A stretch of DNA of 64,000 bases from Tectiglobus sp965247245. Its GTDB lineage: Bacteria > Pseudomonadota > Alphaproteobacteria > Rhizobiales > Hyphomicrobiaceae. Location: NCBI GenBank assembly GCA_965247245.1, contig CBDFGV010000003.1, positions 1,116,001-1,180,000 of the forward strand. The letters are read 5' to 3'. A program made the translations under genes and the position numbers. The notes under the pieces are model-generated. The model did not search any database. It was not told the origin of the DNA and was given only the letters and a program-made list of their open reading frames with translations. Positions 17,055 through 25,794 of the stretch are shown piece by piece (the first letter of the stretch is position 1; the number at the start of each line of letters is the position of its first letter).

Positions 17055-18011
17055 CTAACCCCTGTTGACCAAAACTTCCGCACCTGCCACTTCCGGCTCG
17101 TCATCGACCATCTCAGCCGGGAACCCTGGCGCAAGAATGTCCAGACCGGTAGCCTCTTCCAAGCGGCGAATAATATTCGGCGACAGCTCTCGCGAACCGA
17201 AACGCTTCTCACCGTCCTTGAATATCTCAATCATCTTGGGATTGATCTCCAGCGGCACACCGGCTCGATCCGCAATCTCCTGGAACAGGCCAATGTCCTT
17301 GGAGACAAGATCCATTGTGAAACTGATGTCGCGCGAGCCGTTCAAAATCACCTGGCTTTCGGTTTCGTGAACGAAAGAAGTGCCCGATGAAATTCGGATC
17401 GCCTCATATGCTGTTCCAAGATCCATGCCGGCTGCCTTCGCGGTCACTAAGGCCTCGCAGCAGGTGATCAAATTCGCTGTGGCGAGATAGTTGGTAATCA
17501 CCTTCAAAACCGATGCCGAACCAAGCTCCCCGGTATGAAGGACCCGCCGCCCCATGGTCGTCAGAAGCGGAAGCATGCGCTCGAACACCTCACGCTCGCA
17601 TCCAGCGAATATCGAGATATTGCCAGTCGCTGCGCGGTGGCATCCGCCGGACACCGGGCAATCAACGGGATCAGCCCCCCTTGCCTGAACCAACGCGCCG
17701 AGTCTTTTGACCTCAGCTTCATCCGTCGTCGACATCTCAGCCCAGATCTTCCCAGCGCTCAATCCCTGCAAAACTCCGTTCTCACCCTCCAGCACCTCAG
17801 CACAGATCACTGGACTTGGGAGACAGGTGATTGTGACATCGCAGATTTCCGCGAGTGCCGCAGGCGTCTCAGCCCACCCCGCACCGGCTTCACGCAAACC
17901 TTGAGCGGCTTCCAGGTTGATATCGTGAACCGTGAGATCAAAGCCGTTGCGCAGCAGACTGCCAGCCAACTTGGCGCCGACATTCCCCAAGCCGATGAAG
18001 CCAATTTTCAT
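17055..18011 (-). CDS. 3-hydroxyisobutyrate-dehydrogenase-like NAD(P)-dependent oxidoreductase
   Basis: A beta-hydroxyacid dehydrogenase of 318 residues. The N-terminal Rossmann motif is GFIGLGNVGAKLAGSLL, the substrate-binding signature is DCPVSGGCHRAATGNISIFAG, and the catalytic lysine lies in VLKVITNYLATANL. Relatives oxidise 3-hydroxyisobutyrate (valine breakdown), tartronate semialdehyde or 6-phosphogluconate-like acids. GGGGGAG precedes the ATG. First gene of a two-gene unit with the aldehyde dehydrogenase, and divergent from the dioxygenase gene; the shared 141-bp region contains a palindrome. Confidence 0.9.
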   Translation of the reverse strand: MKIGFIGLGNVGAKLAGSLLRNGFDLTVHDINLEAAQGLREAGAGWAETPAALAEICDVTITCLPSPVICAEVLEGENGVLQGLSAGKIWAEMSTTDEAEVKRLGALVQARGADPVDCPVSGGCHRAATGNISIFAGCEREVFERMLPLLTTMGRRVLHTGELGSASVLKVITNYLATANLITCCEALVTAKAAGMDLGTAYEAIRISSGTSFVHETESQVILNGSRDISFTMDLVSKDIGLFQEIADRAGVPLEINPKMIEIFKDGEKRFGSRELSPNIIRRLEEATGLDILAPGFPAEMVDDEPEVAGAEVLVNRG

Positions 18012-18080
18012 GATGATATCTCCCCCGTTTCACATGCGAGCCGGTCCCCAGTGATTTACCCTTAGCCGGACAAGCGCAAT

Positions 18081-18095
18081 ATCTGTTTTACAGAT
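18081..18095. promoter_or_regulatory. Palindrome in the divergent promoter region, candidate operator
   Basis: ATCTGT-TTT-ACAGAT is a perfect 6-bp inverted repeat and also satisfies the T-N11-A pattern. It sits between the dehydrogenase pair (start 18011) and the dioxygenase gene (start 18153), where one dimer could control both. No regulator gene is adjacent. Confidence 0.42.
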
Positions 18096-18152
18096 GCGAC
18101 CTAAAACGTGATGATCCGACCTACCGCAAAGAAGACGATGGGAGAGCAAACA

Positions 18153-19016
18153 ATGGCGATGACCGATGTACAGCAGGGCGCCGGTGACAACATTGCTGAA
18201 ACTTATAACCGCGATGGTTTCGTTTTCCCAATTGATGTCGTGCCGAAGGAAGAGGCCGAGGCTGTCAGGGCCGATCTCGAAGCCGCCGAAGCCGAACTCG
18301 CCAGTGACCCGGAGCGCCTCGCCCTGTTACGCTCGTATCCCGCACAGCTCCTGCCATCTTTCGACAAGCTTATCCGCAACGAAAACTTGATCGCCGCGGC
18401 ATCGAAGGTCCTCGGACCAGACCTGATGGTTTGGAGCTCGGGCCTGTTCATCAAAGAAGCAAATTCACCGAAAATTGTGAGCTGGCATCAGGACCTGACC
18501 TACTGGGGTTTGGATGATGCGGAAGAGACAACATGTTGGGTTGCACTCTCGCCCGCAAACACCGCAAGCGGCTGCATGAAATTTGTCCCGGGCTCTCACA
18601 AACAAAAGCTGGTCGCACACAACGATACGTTCGATGACAATAATTTGCTCACGCGCGGCCAGGAGATCGCCGTTGATGTCAACGAAGAGGATGGCGTCCC
18701 GGCGGAGTTAGAAACCGGTCAGGCCTCAATGCATCACGGCCACCTCTTTCATGCATCAGGCCCAAACACCACCGACGACCGCCGCATTGGCTCAGCAATC
18801 CGCTACATCAAGACCTCTATGAAACAGATGACCGGTGATAAGTCGCTTGTCTCACTCGTCAACGGCGAGGATCGTTACGGCCACTTCAGAATCTCTGAAC
18901 CACCGAAGGGCCGCCTGCTCGCCGAAGACTTCGAACTCTGCCGCCAGGACGCGGACATTAAGCGCCGTGTGCTCTACGCGGGCGCCGACCCTGAGCAGAA
19001 AGGCAAGAGATACTAG
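18153..19016 (+). CDS. Phytanoyl-CoA dioxygenase (PhyH)-family protein
   Basis: A non-haem iron, 2-oxoglutarate-dependent dioxygenase of 287 residues. The iron ligands are the HxD in SWHQDLTYW and the distal His in MHHGHLFHASGPN; the 2-oxoglutarate arginine is likely in RRIGSAIRYI. The family hydroxylates diverse acids and small molecules, so the substrate is open. The ATG at 18153 is selected because GGGAGAG lies about 8 nt upstream; in-frame starts at 18108 and 18138 are less likely. Divergent from a dehydrogenase pair, which suggests that the hydroxylated product is oxidised further. Confidence 0.9.
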   Translation: MAMTDVQQGAGDNIAETYNRDGFVFPIDVVPKEEAEAVRADLEAAEAELASDPERLALLRSYPAQLLPSFDKLIRNENLIAAASKVLGPDLMVWSSGLFIKEANSPKIVSWHQDLTYWGLDDAEETTCWVALSPANTASGCMKFVPGSHKQKLVAHNDTFDDNNLLTRGQEIAVDVNEEDGVPAELETGQASMHHGHLFHASGPNTTDDRRIGSAIRYIKTSMKQMTGDKSLVSLVNGEDRYGHFRISEPPKGRLLAEDFELCRQDADIKRRVLYAGADPEQKGKRY

Positions 19017-19049
19017 CCAACCAAATCCAACTTCCGGACTGGCCCGTCA

Positions 19050-20438
19050 TCAGATGTGCAACGCGTGGCCCAAGGTCCTGAGGCATGCTTCATGGAAGCC
19101 TTCGCTCAAAGTTGGGTGGGCATGGATCGTGCCTGCAATATCATCAACGACCGCCCCCATCTCGATCGCCAGGGCAAAGGCCGCGGACAACTCGGATACG
19201 CCAACGCCGACAGCTTGCAATCCCAGTATGACGCCATCCTCCGCTCGCGTCACCACGCGCACAAACCCGTCATCACGCTCCATTGTCATTGCCCGGCCAT
19301 TAGCCTGGAACGGAAATGAAACAGCTCTCGCCTCGACCCCAGTGGCTTGGGCTTCTGCTTCAGACAAGCCGACCGTGACAATCTCCGGATCCGTGAAGCA
19401 CACGGCCGGGATACAGACCTTGTCCCAGCTGCGGTTGTGACCGGCGACAATTTCCGCCACCATCTCACCCTGCGCCATGGCCCGGTGCGCCAGCATCGGC
19501 TCCCCCGTGACATCACCGATCGCATAAACGCCGCGCATCGATGTCTGACACTGATCATCGATCTGCACAAACGCGCCGTCCATTGTCAGGCTGAGTTCCT
19601 CAATGCCAACACCCTGCGTGCGCGGTCTGCGCCCGACAGCAATCAACACCTTGTCCGCGGCCAAGGCTTGTACGCCGCCTTGCTGTTCTTCAATTTCGAG
19701 CGTGCCTGCGCTGAATTTCTGCGCGCGCGCGCTCGTCAAAATTTCACCACCAAGTGAAGCAAACCGCTTTGCAACCGGTGCAACCAACTCGGCATCGTAC
19801 TGCGGCAACACACGTTCCTCAGCCTCGACGATCGTTACATGCGAGCCAAGCTTGGCGTAGGCTGTTCCAATCTCCATGCCAATGTAACCGCCGCCAACGA
19901 CAACAAACCGTTGTGGGATCTCGGGGAGGCTTAAGGCCTCGGTTGAGGAAATCACATCGCCACCAAACGGAATAGCGGGTAGCTCAAAGGGTGCCGAACC
20001 GGTCGCAATGACAATGGTTTCAGCCCGCACCCGGGTATCTTCAGTCTCGCCCGCGACGATCACCGTCTTGCCATCTATGAAGCGCGCCCGCCCGCGGACA
20101 ACTCTGACCTTGGCTTTCTTAAGTAGCCCGCCGACGCCCTTGGTCAAGCGGTTCACAATGCCGTCTTTCCAATCAACCGTCCGAGCAAGGTCGATTGCAG
20201 CATTGCTTGCGGTAATCCCTAACGGCGACTCCCCGCCAAACTCTGTAACCTTGTGAAACTCATCAGCGGCGTGGATCAGTGCCTTAGAGGGAATACAGCC
20301 CACGTTTAAGCAGGTTCCCCCTAAATCTGCCTCATCGACAATGACAGTATCGATACCCAACTGCCCAGCGCGTATGGCACAAACATATCCACCGGGCCCG
20401 GCACCGATGACAAGCAACTTGCATGAAACGCTGTCCAT
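19050..20438 (-). CDS. lpdV: Dihydrolipoyl dehydrogenase, E3 of the branched-chain complex
   Basis: A flavoprotein of 462 residues that reoxidises dihydrolipoamide with NAD. It shows the FAD motif VIGAGPGGYVCAIRAGQLG, the redox-active disulfide Cys43/Cys48 in GGTCLNVGCIPSKAL, the NAD motif VVGGGYIGMEIGTAYAKLG and the C-terminal His-Glu active site in HPTLSEGFHEA. It is the last gene of the bkd operon, 3 bp after E2, so it serves that complex rather than being the general lipoamide dehydrogenase. Confidence 0.95.
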   Translation of the reverse strand: MDSVSCKLLVIGAGPGGYVCAIRAGQLGIDTVIVDEADLGGTCLNVGCIPSKALIHAADEFHKVTEFGGESPLGITASNAAIDLARTVDWKDGIVNRLTKGVGGLLKKAKVRVVRGRARFIDGKTVIVAGETEDTRVRAETIVIATGSAPFELPAIPFGGDVISSTEALSLPEIPQRFVVVGGGYIGMEIGTAYAKLGSHVTIVEAEERVLPQYDAELVAPVAKRFASLGGEILTSARAQKFSAGTLEIEEQQGGVQALAADKVLIAVGRRPRTQGVGIEELSLTMDGAFVQIDDQCQTSMRGVYAIGDVTGEPMLAHRAMAQGEMVAEIVAGHNRSWDKVCIPAVCFTDPEIVTVGLSEAEAQATGVEARAVSFPFQANGRAMTMERDDGFVRVVTRAEDGVILGLQAVGVGVSELSAAFALAIEMGAVVDDIAGTIHAHPTLSEGFHEACLRTLGHALHI

Positions 20439-20441
20439 GGC

Positions 20442-21743
20442 TCAGCTCCCCACAAACAACATGGCAGGTCGCTCCAGGAGCGACTTGAGTTTCTGAACAA
20501 ACACGGCGGCATCCCAGCCATCAATAATCCGATGATCAAAGCTGCATGACAGGTTCATCATCTTGCGCGGCATGAATTGCTGGCCATCCCACCAGGGCCG
20601 CACAGCAATCTTGTTGATACCAACAATCGCCACTTCCGGATGATTGATGATCGGTGTTGTTGCAATCGCGCCAAGCGGTCCCAATGAGGTAATCGTAATC
20701 GTCGACCCGGAAAGGTCATCTCTGGCGGCCTTTCCATCACGTGCCTCGGATGACAGGCGCAGGATCTCGTCAGCACTATCCCATAGCGAATGCGCTTCGG
20801 CGTGGCGCACGACCGGAACAACGAGACCGTTCGGTGTCTGTGTTGCGATCCCGATATGAACACCGCCGTACTGATGGATGACCCCGGCTTCATCGTCGAA
20901 GTGCGCATTGAGTGCTGGTTGCTCACGAATAGCTTCGACAATTGACTTCATCACGAACGGAAGGATCGTCAATTTGGAACGCGAACCCTCATGGGTTGTG
21001 TTGAGTTCAGCGCGAAGATCCTCAAGGTTTGTGACATCGACTTCTTCAACAATGGTGATGTGTGGAATCTTCGCCTTGGCCAGCGCCATCTTCTCGGCAA
21101 TCCGGCGGCGCATACCAACAACCTTGATCTGTTCGACTTGCAGGTTCTTACCTGGCTTTGCGCCGTTGGCCGAAGGTGCACCATTTTCGATAAAGGCCGA
21201 GAGATCGTCGTGTGTAATGCGTCCGGCCGGCCCGGACCCAACAACAACCTGCAAGTCGACGCCAGCTTCTCGTGCACGCTTACGAACCGATGGCGCCGCC
21301 AGCGCACGACCGCCTGCTGGACCTGTTTGGGTAGCCGTGCTTATCGGCCCCGCCTCGGGCGCGGGCGATGCAGCTGCAGGTTTTTCAACTCCGCCGTCGG
21401 GCGCGCTAGCCTCAGGCTCCGCCTTTGCAGGGGCGGCCTCAGTTGTAGGTTCTGGTTCGGAAACCTTCGCCCCCTCGGCCTCAGCGGAGACATTGCCTTC
21501 ACCATCGACTTCCAGCCGAATGAGATCGGCGCCAACGGCAACAGTTTCTCCGATATCTGCGCCAAGCCACAGCACCTTGCCGGAAACAGAGGATGGGATT
21601 TCAATGTTCGCCTTGTCGGTCATCACAGAGGCAATGACATCATCCTCTCGGACGACATCACCGATTGCGACGTTCCACTCTATGAGCTCCGCCTCGGCGA
21701 TGCCCTCGCCAACGTCAGGCAGTTTAATCGCGTAGACTCCCAC
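20442..21743 (-). CDS. bkdB: Branched-chain 2-oxoacid dehydrogenase E2 (dihydrolipoamide acyltransferase)
   Basis: The core of the branched-chain complex, 433 residues. Domain order: a lipoyl domain at 1-80 with the lipoylated Lys44 in VMTDKANIEIP; a flexible Ala/Pro/Glu-rich linker (about 85-145); a peripheral-subunit-binding domain at about 148-184 (APSVRKRAREAGVDL...GRITHDDL); and the catalytic domain with His404 and Asp408 in SFDHRIIDGWD. The start codon is GTG, immediately after the E1-beta stop with no gap. It transfers isobutyryl, isovaleryl and 2-methylbutyryl groups to CoA. Confidence 0.95.
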   Translation of the reverse strand: MGVYAIKLPDVGEGIAEAELIEWNVAIGDVVREDDVIASVMTDKANIEIPSSVSGKVLWLGADIGETVAVGADLIRLEVDGEGNVSAEAEGAKVSEPEPTTEAAPAKAEPEASAPDGGVEKPAAASPAPEAGPISTATQTGPAGGRALAAPSVRKRAREAGVDLQVVVGSGPAGRITHDDLSAFIENGAPSANGAKPGKNLQVEQIKVVGMRRRIAEKMALAKAKIPHITIVEEVDVTNLEDLRAELNTTHEGSRSKLTILPFVMKSIVEAIREQPALNAHFDDEAGVIHQYGGVHIGIATQTPNGLVVPVVRHAEAHSLWDSADEILRLSSEARDGKAARDDLSGSTITITSLGPLGAIATTPIINHPEVAIVGINKIAVRPWWDGQQFMPRKMMNLSCSFDHRIIDGWDAAVFVQKLKSLLERPAMLFVGS

Positions 21744-22763
21744 CTACTCCTCCATCACTTTGCGAAGGGCGCGGGCCAATCGATCCGGACCAGGAAAGTA
21801 GTCCCACTCCTGCGCGTGCGGATAGGGCGTGTCCCAGCCGGTCACACGTTCAATGGGCGCCTCCAATGAGTAGAAACACTCTTCCTGAACGACTGCGGAC
21901 AGTTCAGCGCCAAAGCCTGATGTTCGCGTCGCCTCATGGACGATGACGCATCGTCCCGTTTTGCGCACCGATGCAGCGATAGTTTCGACATCCAATGGGA
22001 GTAGCGTTCTGAGATCGATGATCTCACCATCCAAGCCGGTTTCTTCCAGCGCGGCCTCAGCCACATAAACCATCGTCCCATAAGCTATGATCGTTACATC
22101 GCGACCCTCTCGCCGAACCGCGGCTTTGCCGAGTTCAACGGTGTAGTGACCCTCAGGAACCTCACCGGAAGGATGGTCCTTCCAAGGCTTGAGCGGTCGA
22201 TCGTGATGCCCATCAAACGGTCCGTTGTAGAGCCGTTTGGGCTCAAGAAATATGACCGGGTCCGGACACTCGATCGCCGAGATCAGTAAGCCTTTGGCGT
22301 CATAAGGATTGGATGGGATTACCGTCTTCAGACCTGAGACGTGCGTGAACAGCGCTTCGGGACTTTGGCTATGGGTTTGGCCACCAAAAATTCCACCACC
22401 TGTCGGCATACGGATCACAACCGGACACGTGAAGTCACCAGCTGAGCGATGCCGGATGCGTGCCGCTTCTGAGACAATCTGGTCATAGGCCGGATAGACA
22501 TAGTCGGCGAATTGAATCTCAACGCACGGTCGCATGCCATAGGCTGCCATTCCGATAGCCGCGCCAATAATCCCCGACTCACTGATTGGTGTATCGAAGC
22601 AGCGCTGCGCACCATACTTCTTCTGCAATCCCGCAGTGCAACGGAAAACGCCACCGAAGAAGCCGACGTCCTCGCCAAAGACAACGACACGCTCGTCCCG
22701 CTCCATAGACACGTCGTGCGCGCTCTGGATGGCCTCAATCATCGACATGCGGGTTGTAGTCAT
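21744..22763 (-). CDS. bkdA2: Branched-chain 2-oxoacid dehydrogenase E1 beta subunit
   Basis: The beta subunit of the thiamine-diphosphate-dependent decarboxylase, 339 residues. Signatures include VFGEDVGFFGGVFRCTAGL, DTPISESGIIGAAIGMA, VEIQFADYVYPAYDQI and RMPTGGGIFGGQTHSQSPEA; the last is diagnostic for branched-chain rather than pyruvate E1. It pairs with the alpha subunit encoded 3 bp upstream, and is followed directly by E2. Confidence 0.95.
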   Translation of the reverse strand: MTTTRMSMIEAIQSAHDVSMERDERVVVFGEDVGFFGGVFRCTAGLQKKYGAQRCFDTPISESGIIGAAIGMAAYGMRPCVEIQFADYVYPAYDQIVSEAARIRHRSAGDFTCPVVIRMPTGGGIFGGQTHSQSPEALFTHVSGLKTVIPSNPYDAKGLLISAIECPDPVIFLEPKRLYNGPFDGHHDRPLKPWKDHPSGEVPEGHYTVELGKAAVRREGRDVTIIAYGTMVYVAEAALEETGLDGEIIDLRTLLPLDVETIAASVRKTGRCVIVHEATRTSGFGAELSAVVQEECFYSLEAPIERVTGWDTPYPHAQEWDYFPGPDRLARALRKVMEE

Positions 22764-22766
22764 GAC

Positions 22767-23999
22767 CTAGAACCCCGCTTCTTGACGCTGTTTGACGAGA
22801 TGCGGCGGCATCGTCTCGTAGACTTTCTCAAACATATCCCGCGGCGACGGAGGCGTCCCGGAATTCAATGTCCCGTTAGCCTCGGCTTCCCGCTGTGCGG
22901 TTTTTACCTCATCCATGACTTCAGCTTCGGCTTGCGTGTGACGATCTTCCGACCAAAGCCCGCGTTTGATGAGATGCGCCTTCAGGCGAAGGATCGGATC
23001 ACCCAATGGCCAGGCATCGCCTTCCTCCTTCGGGCGATAAGCCGAAGGATCATCAGCTGTTGAATGCCCGCCCGCACGGTAAGTGACATATTCGATAAGT
23101 GTCGGCCCAAGATTTCTGCGCGCCCGCTCCGCCGCCCACTTCGCAACAGCATGCACTGCGAGATAGTCGTTGCCGTCAACACGCAGCGACGGAATGCCGA
23201 AACCATGTCCGCGCGCCGCAAAAGTCCCCGACCCACCGCGGGCAATACCCTGGAATGTTGAAATCGCCCACTGGTTGTTGACGATATTGAGTATGACCGG
23301 CGCCTGATAGGTTGATGCGAAGACGAGCGCCGCATGAAAATCATTCTCAGCCGTTGAACCATCACCAATCCAACCGGCCGCAATCTTGGTGTCGCCGGCA
23401 ATGGCCGATGCCATGCCCCAGCCCACAGCCTGAATAAACTGCGTTCCAAGATTCCCGGAGATGGAAAAGAACCCATAGTCCTTTGACGAGTACAGGATCG
23501 GCAGCTGTCGCCCGGACAACGGATCCTTATCGTTCGAGAAAATCTGGTTCATCATGTCGACCATCGGGTAGCCTCCCGCGATCAACAGGCCTGCTTGGCG
23601 ATAAGTCGGAAAGTTCATGTCGCCATCATTGAGTGCACGCCGAAACGCCGTACTGATAGCCTCTTCACCGAGGTGCTGCATCATGAACGACGTCTTGCCC
23701 TGGCGTTGCGCATTGAGCATGCGGGCATCAAAGGCGCGCAATAGCATCATGTAGCGCAGCCCGTCCTTCAGTTCATCGTCGGTGAGCGTTCCTGCCCATG
23801 GGCCAACAGCCTCGCCATCACGGTTCAGCACGCGAATGATCGTAAAAGCGTAATCACGAATATCTTCCGGATCGGCATCAACTGGGGGGCGATCAACTGT
23901 ACCGGCACGCGGGATCTCAACTTGCGAAAAATCAGGCGTATCGCCCGGGCGCCATTCCGGTTCCGGGACATGGAGGGAAAGCGGCTCAGTGCTGCTCAT
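22767..23999 (-). CDS. bkdA1: Branched-chain 2-oxoacid dehydrogenase E1 alpha subunit
   Basis: The alpha subunit, 410 residues, first gene of the bkd operon. The thiamine diphosphate motif is GWIGDGSTAENDFHAAL followed about 20 residues later by NNQWAIST. The loop TYRAGGHSTADDPSAYRP corresponds to the regulatory loop of the mitochondrial enzyme. The long N-terminal part (PEPEWRPGDTPDFSQVEIPRAG) is typical of bacterial BkdA1. The complex oxidatively decarboxylates the 2-oxo acids of leucine, isoleucine and valine. Divergent from the Lrp-family regulator gene. Confidence 0.95.
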   Translation of the reverse strand: MSSTEPLSLHVPEPEWRPGDTPDFSQVEIPRAGTVDRPPVDADPEDIRDYAFTIIRVLNRDGEAVGPWAGTLTDDELKDGLRYMMLLRAFDARMLNAQRQGKTSFMMQHLGEEAISTAFRRALNDGDMNFPTYRQAGLLIAGGYPMVDMMNQIFSNDKDPLSGRQLPILYSSKDYGFFSISGNLGTQFIQAVGWGMASAIAGDTKIAAGWIGDGSTAENDFHAALVFASTYQAPVILNIVNNQWAISTFQGIARGGSGTFAARGHGFGIPSLRVDGNDYLAVHAVAKWAAERARRNLGPTLIEYVTYRAGGHSTADDPSAYRPKEEGDAWPLGDPILRLKAHLIKRGLWSEDRHTQAEAEVMDEVKTAQREAEANGTLNSGTPPSPRDMFEKVYETMPPHLVKQRQEAGF

Positions 24000-24256
24000 G
24001 TGTCTTAATCTCCCGGTTTTTCTGCTAGTAGCAACTGCGAGCAGGAACTGCCTTCACCATAAGCAGCCAATTAGGCCAACCCCACTCACAATTGCAGAAT
24101 TCCACACGCGTTAATCATCGCGACCTCAGCGCAGGCGTTTCAAGAAGATTAACCGCCTGATCACAGAATGTGCTCCCCAATTATTGCCATACACATTGAA
24201 TTCAGAAATAATCACCTGCTATTCTACCTCTATGCAGATAAATATTCTGAGGCACT
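24000..24256. promoter_or_regulatory. Divergent bkd/bkdR promoter region
   Basis: 257 bp between two diverging starts, clearly AT-rich from about 24160 to 24250 (ATTATTGCC, GAAATAATC, AAATATTCT). AT-rich, bendable DNA is what Lrp/AsnC octamers bind, so activation of bkd from here is likely. TATTCT occurs twice (about 24221 and 24246). Exact promoter boxes could not be assigned with confidence. Confidence 0.55.
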
Positions 24257-24718
24257 ATGCGCAAACTTGATGAAACGGACCGAAAGATTCTTACGGCCCT
24301 CGTTGATGACGGCCGGATCTCAAATAGCGACCTGGCGGACCAGGTCGGACTGTCAAAGAGCCCGTGCTGGCAACGTGTCAAAAGGCTTGAAGATGACGGA
24401 GTCATCGAAGGCTACACAGCTCAAATAAACGGCAAGCAACTTGGCATCTCTGAAGTCATTTTCTGCGAGATTTCGTTAGATCACCACGATGAAGACGTGC
24501 TTGAGAACTTTGAAGCGCGCATGTCTGAAATGCCGGAAATCCTTGAGGTCTATCTCATGACCGGCGAGTACGACTATCTCATCAAAGTCGCTGCCAGCGG
24601 CACAACGGGCTATGAGGCGTTCCTGCGCGAAAAGCTGTTCCGGATCCCGGGCCTGCGGCAGACCCGCTCAAGCTTTGCCCTGAAACGCGTCAAGCAGGTG
24701 CAGGCGTTCATACCTTGA
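24257..24718 (+). CDS. bkdR: Lrp/AsnC-family regulator of the bkd operon
   Basis: A regulator of 153 residues. The helix-turn-helix is at the N-terminus (LDETDRKILTALVDDGRIS, then LADQVGLSKSPCWQRVKRLE) and the RAM ligand-binding domain follows, with VYLMTGEYDYLIKV near residue 95. BkdR proteins of this family bind branched-chain amino acids and activate the divergent bkd operon, and the arrangement here matches. GAGG is 4-5 nt upstream of the ATG. Confidence 0.93.
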   Translation: MRKLDETDRKILTALVDDGRISNSDLADQVGLSKSPCWQRVKRLEDDGVIEGYTAQINGKQLGISEVIFCEISLDHHDEDVLENFEARMSEMPEILEVYLMTGEYDYLIKVAASGTTGYEAFLREKLFRIPGLRQTRSSFALKRVKQVQAFIP

Positions 24719-24823
24719 TCGGCACATAGGCCGAACCTTCGGTACGCGCCTCTGCATAGCGATTCCATTACAAAGCCGAAACCGGCCCTTTACAAAACTG
24801 AAAAGTTATATAACCTATAGGGC

Positions 24824-25192
24824 ATGAATATCACGCCCTTAAGCCAAGAGCCGCAGAATCTTGACGCCGTCTTTGCGGCTCTCGCTGATCCGACACGAAG
24901 AGCCATTCTCACCCGTCTGGCTGCAGGCACAGCCACGGTCAATGAACTGGCCGCGCCATTCCAGATGAGCCAACCAGCAGTTTCAAAGCACCTAAAAGTT
25001 CTGGAACAAGCCGGCCTTATCGACCGCACGGTCGATAAGCAACGGCGCCCGGCCAAGTTGCGGGCGGAGCCAATGGCCGAGGCTGTGAAGTGGCTCGAAG
25101 AGTTCAAACAATTCTGGGCAGGAAGCTTCGACCAGCTGGACGAACTCCTCGATGAGTTGAAAGCCACCCCGAAGAAGGACAATCGCGCATGA
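24824..25192 (+). CDS. ArsR-family transcriptional regulator
   Basis: A winged-helix regulator of 122 residues. The recognition region is ATVNELAAPFQMSQPAVSKHLKVLEQAGLI, preceded by FAALADPTRRAILTRLA, the usual opening of the ArsR subgroup paired with AHSA1 proteins. It lacks the CVC metal-binding motif, so metal sensing is unlikely. Its stop overlaps the start of the next gene by 4 nt (ATGA), which implies coupled translation. Confidence 0.93.
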   Translation: MNITPLSQEPQNLDAVFAALADPTRRAILTRLAAGTATVNELAAPFQMSQPAVSKHLKVLEQAGLIDRTVDKQRRPAKLRAEPMAEAVKWLEEFKQFWAGSFDQLDELLDELKATPKKDNRA

Positions 25193-25683
25193 CCGACCTG
25201 CCGACTTATGTACTGGAACGCACTTTCAATGCATCCCGCGATCTCGTTTGGCGCACCTGGACAGAGCCCGAATTCTTGGCCCGGTGGTATGGCCCGAATG
25301 TCGAAACGATTGTTCACAAGCTTGACGTTCGCCCTGGCGGACTTTGGCTAAATGAAATGAAGTGGGGCGACAACTCCCACTATCAGCGCGTCGAATACAC
25401 TGAGGTTACCCCGCCGGAAAGGCTTGTTTGGTTGCACGCGGTTTCCGATGCCGACTGGAATGTAACCTCCAACCCAATGATGCCGGATTGGCCGCGCATC
25501 CTCCTAACCACTGTCACATTCACCGAAGCCAATGGCCAAACCGATATGCGCCTAACCTGGGTCCCCCATGAGGCGAGCGAGGCCGAGATAACCTGCTTTG
25601 CCAATGCAATTGCTGGCATGGATAAAGGTTGGGCCACCGGCATGGATCTCCTTGCTGAACTCCTGGCCGAGCTGCAAGCATAA
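25189..25683 (+). CDS. SRPBCC/AHSA1-domain protein
   Basis: A START-like fold protein of 164 residues: YVLERTFNASRDLVWRTWTEPEFLARWYGP at the N-terminus is the family hallmark, and the C-terminal helix GMDKGWATGMDLLAELLAEL closes the ligand cavity. These proteins bind hydrophobic small molecules; ligand unknown. Translationally coupled to the ArsR regulator, a very common pair. Confidence 0.93.
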   Translation: MTDLPTYVLERTFNASRDLVWRTWTEPEFLARWYGPNVETIVHKLDVRPGGLWLNEMKWGDNSHYQRVEYTEVTPPERLVWLHAVSDADWNVTSNPMMPDWPRILLTTVTFTEANGQTDMRLTWVPHEASEAEITCFANAIAGMDKGWATGMDLLAELLAELQA

Positions 25684-25757
25684 GCGAGCGGACACCTCAT
25701 CGCTGCCGGACGGCCACAACACAATTAGAATAATCCATAGGGCTTCCGGCAGCGTAG

Positions 25758-25778
25758 TGCGGAAACACGTTTTCCGCA
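25758..25778 (+). terminator. Short stem-loop after the ArsR/AHSA1 unit
   Basis: TGCGGAAA at 25758-25765 pairs perfectly with TTTCCGCA at 25771-25778 around a 5-nt loop. It lies 75 bp after the AHSA1 stop and 16 bp before the next ATG. No T run follows, so it may act as a weak terminator or a leader structure of the phosphatase gene. Confidence 0.4.
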
Positions 25779-25794
25779 TTAGGGAACCACACGG

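Noticed and set aside
20878..21869. Long plus-strand frames opposite the E2 gene
   Set aside because: They lie entirely antisense to bkdB, whose lipoyl and catalytic motifs are certain. Length reflects codon bias of the real gene, and no domain is recognisable.
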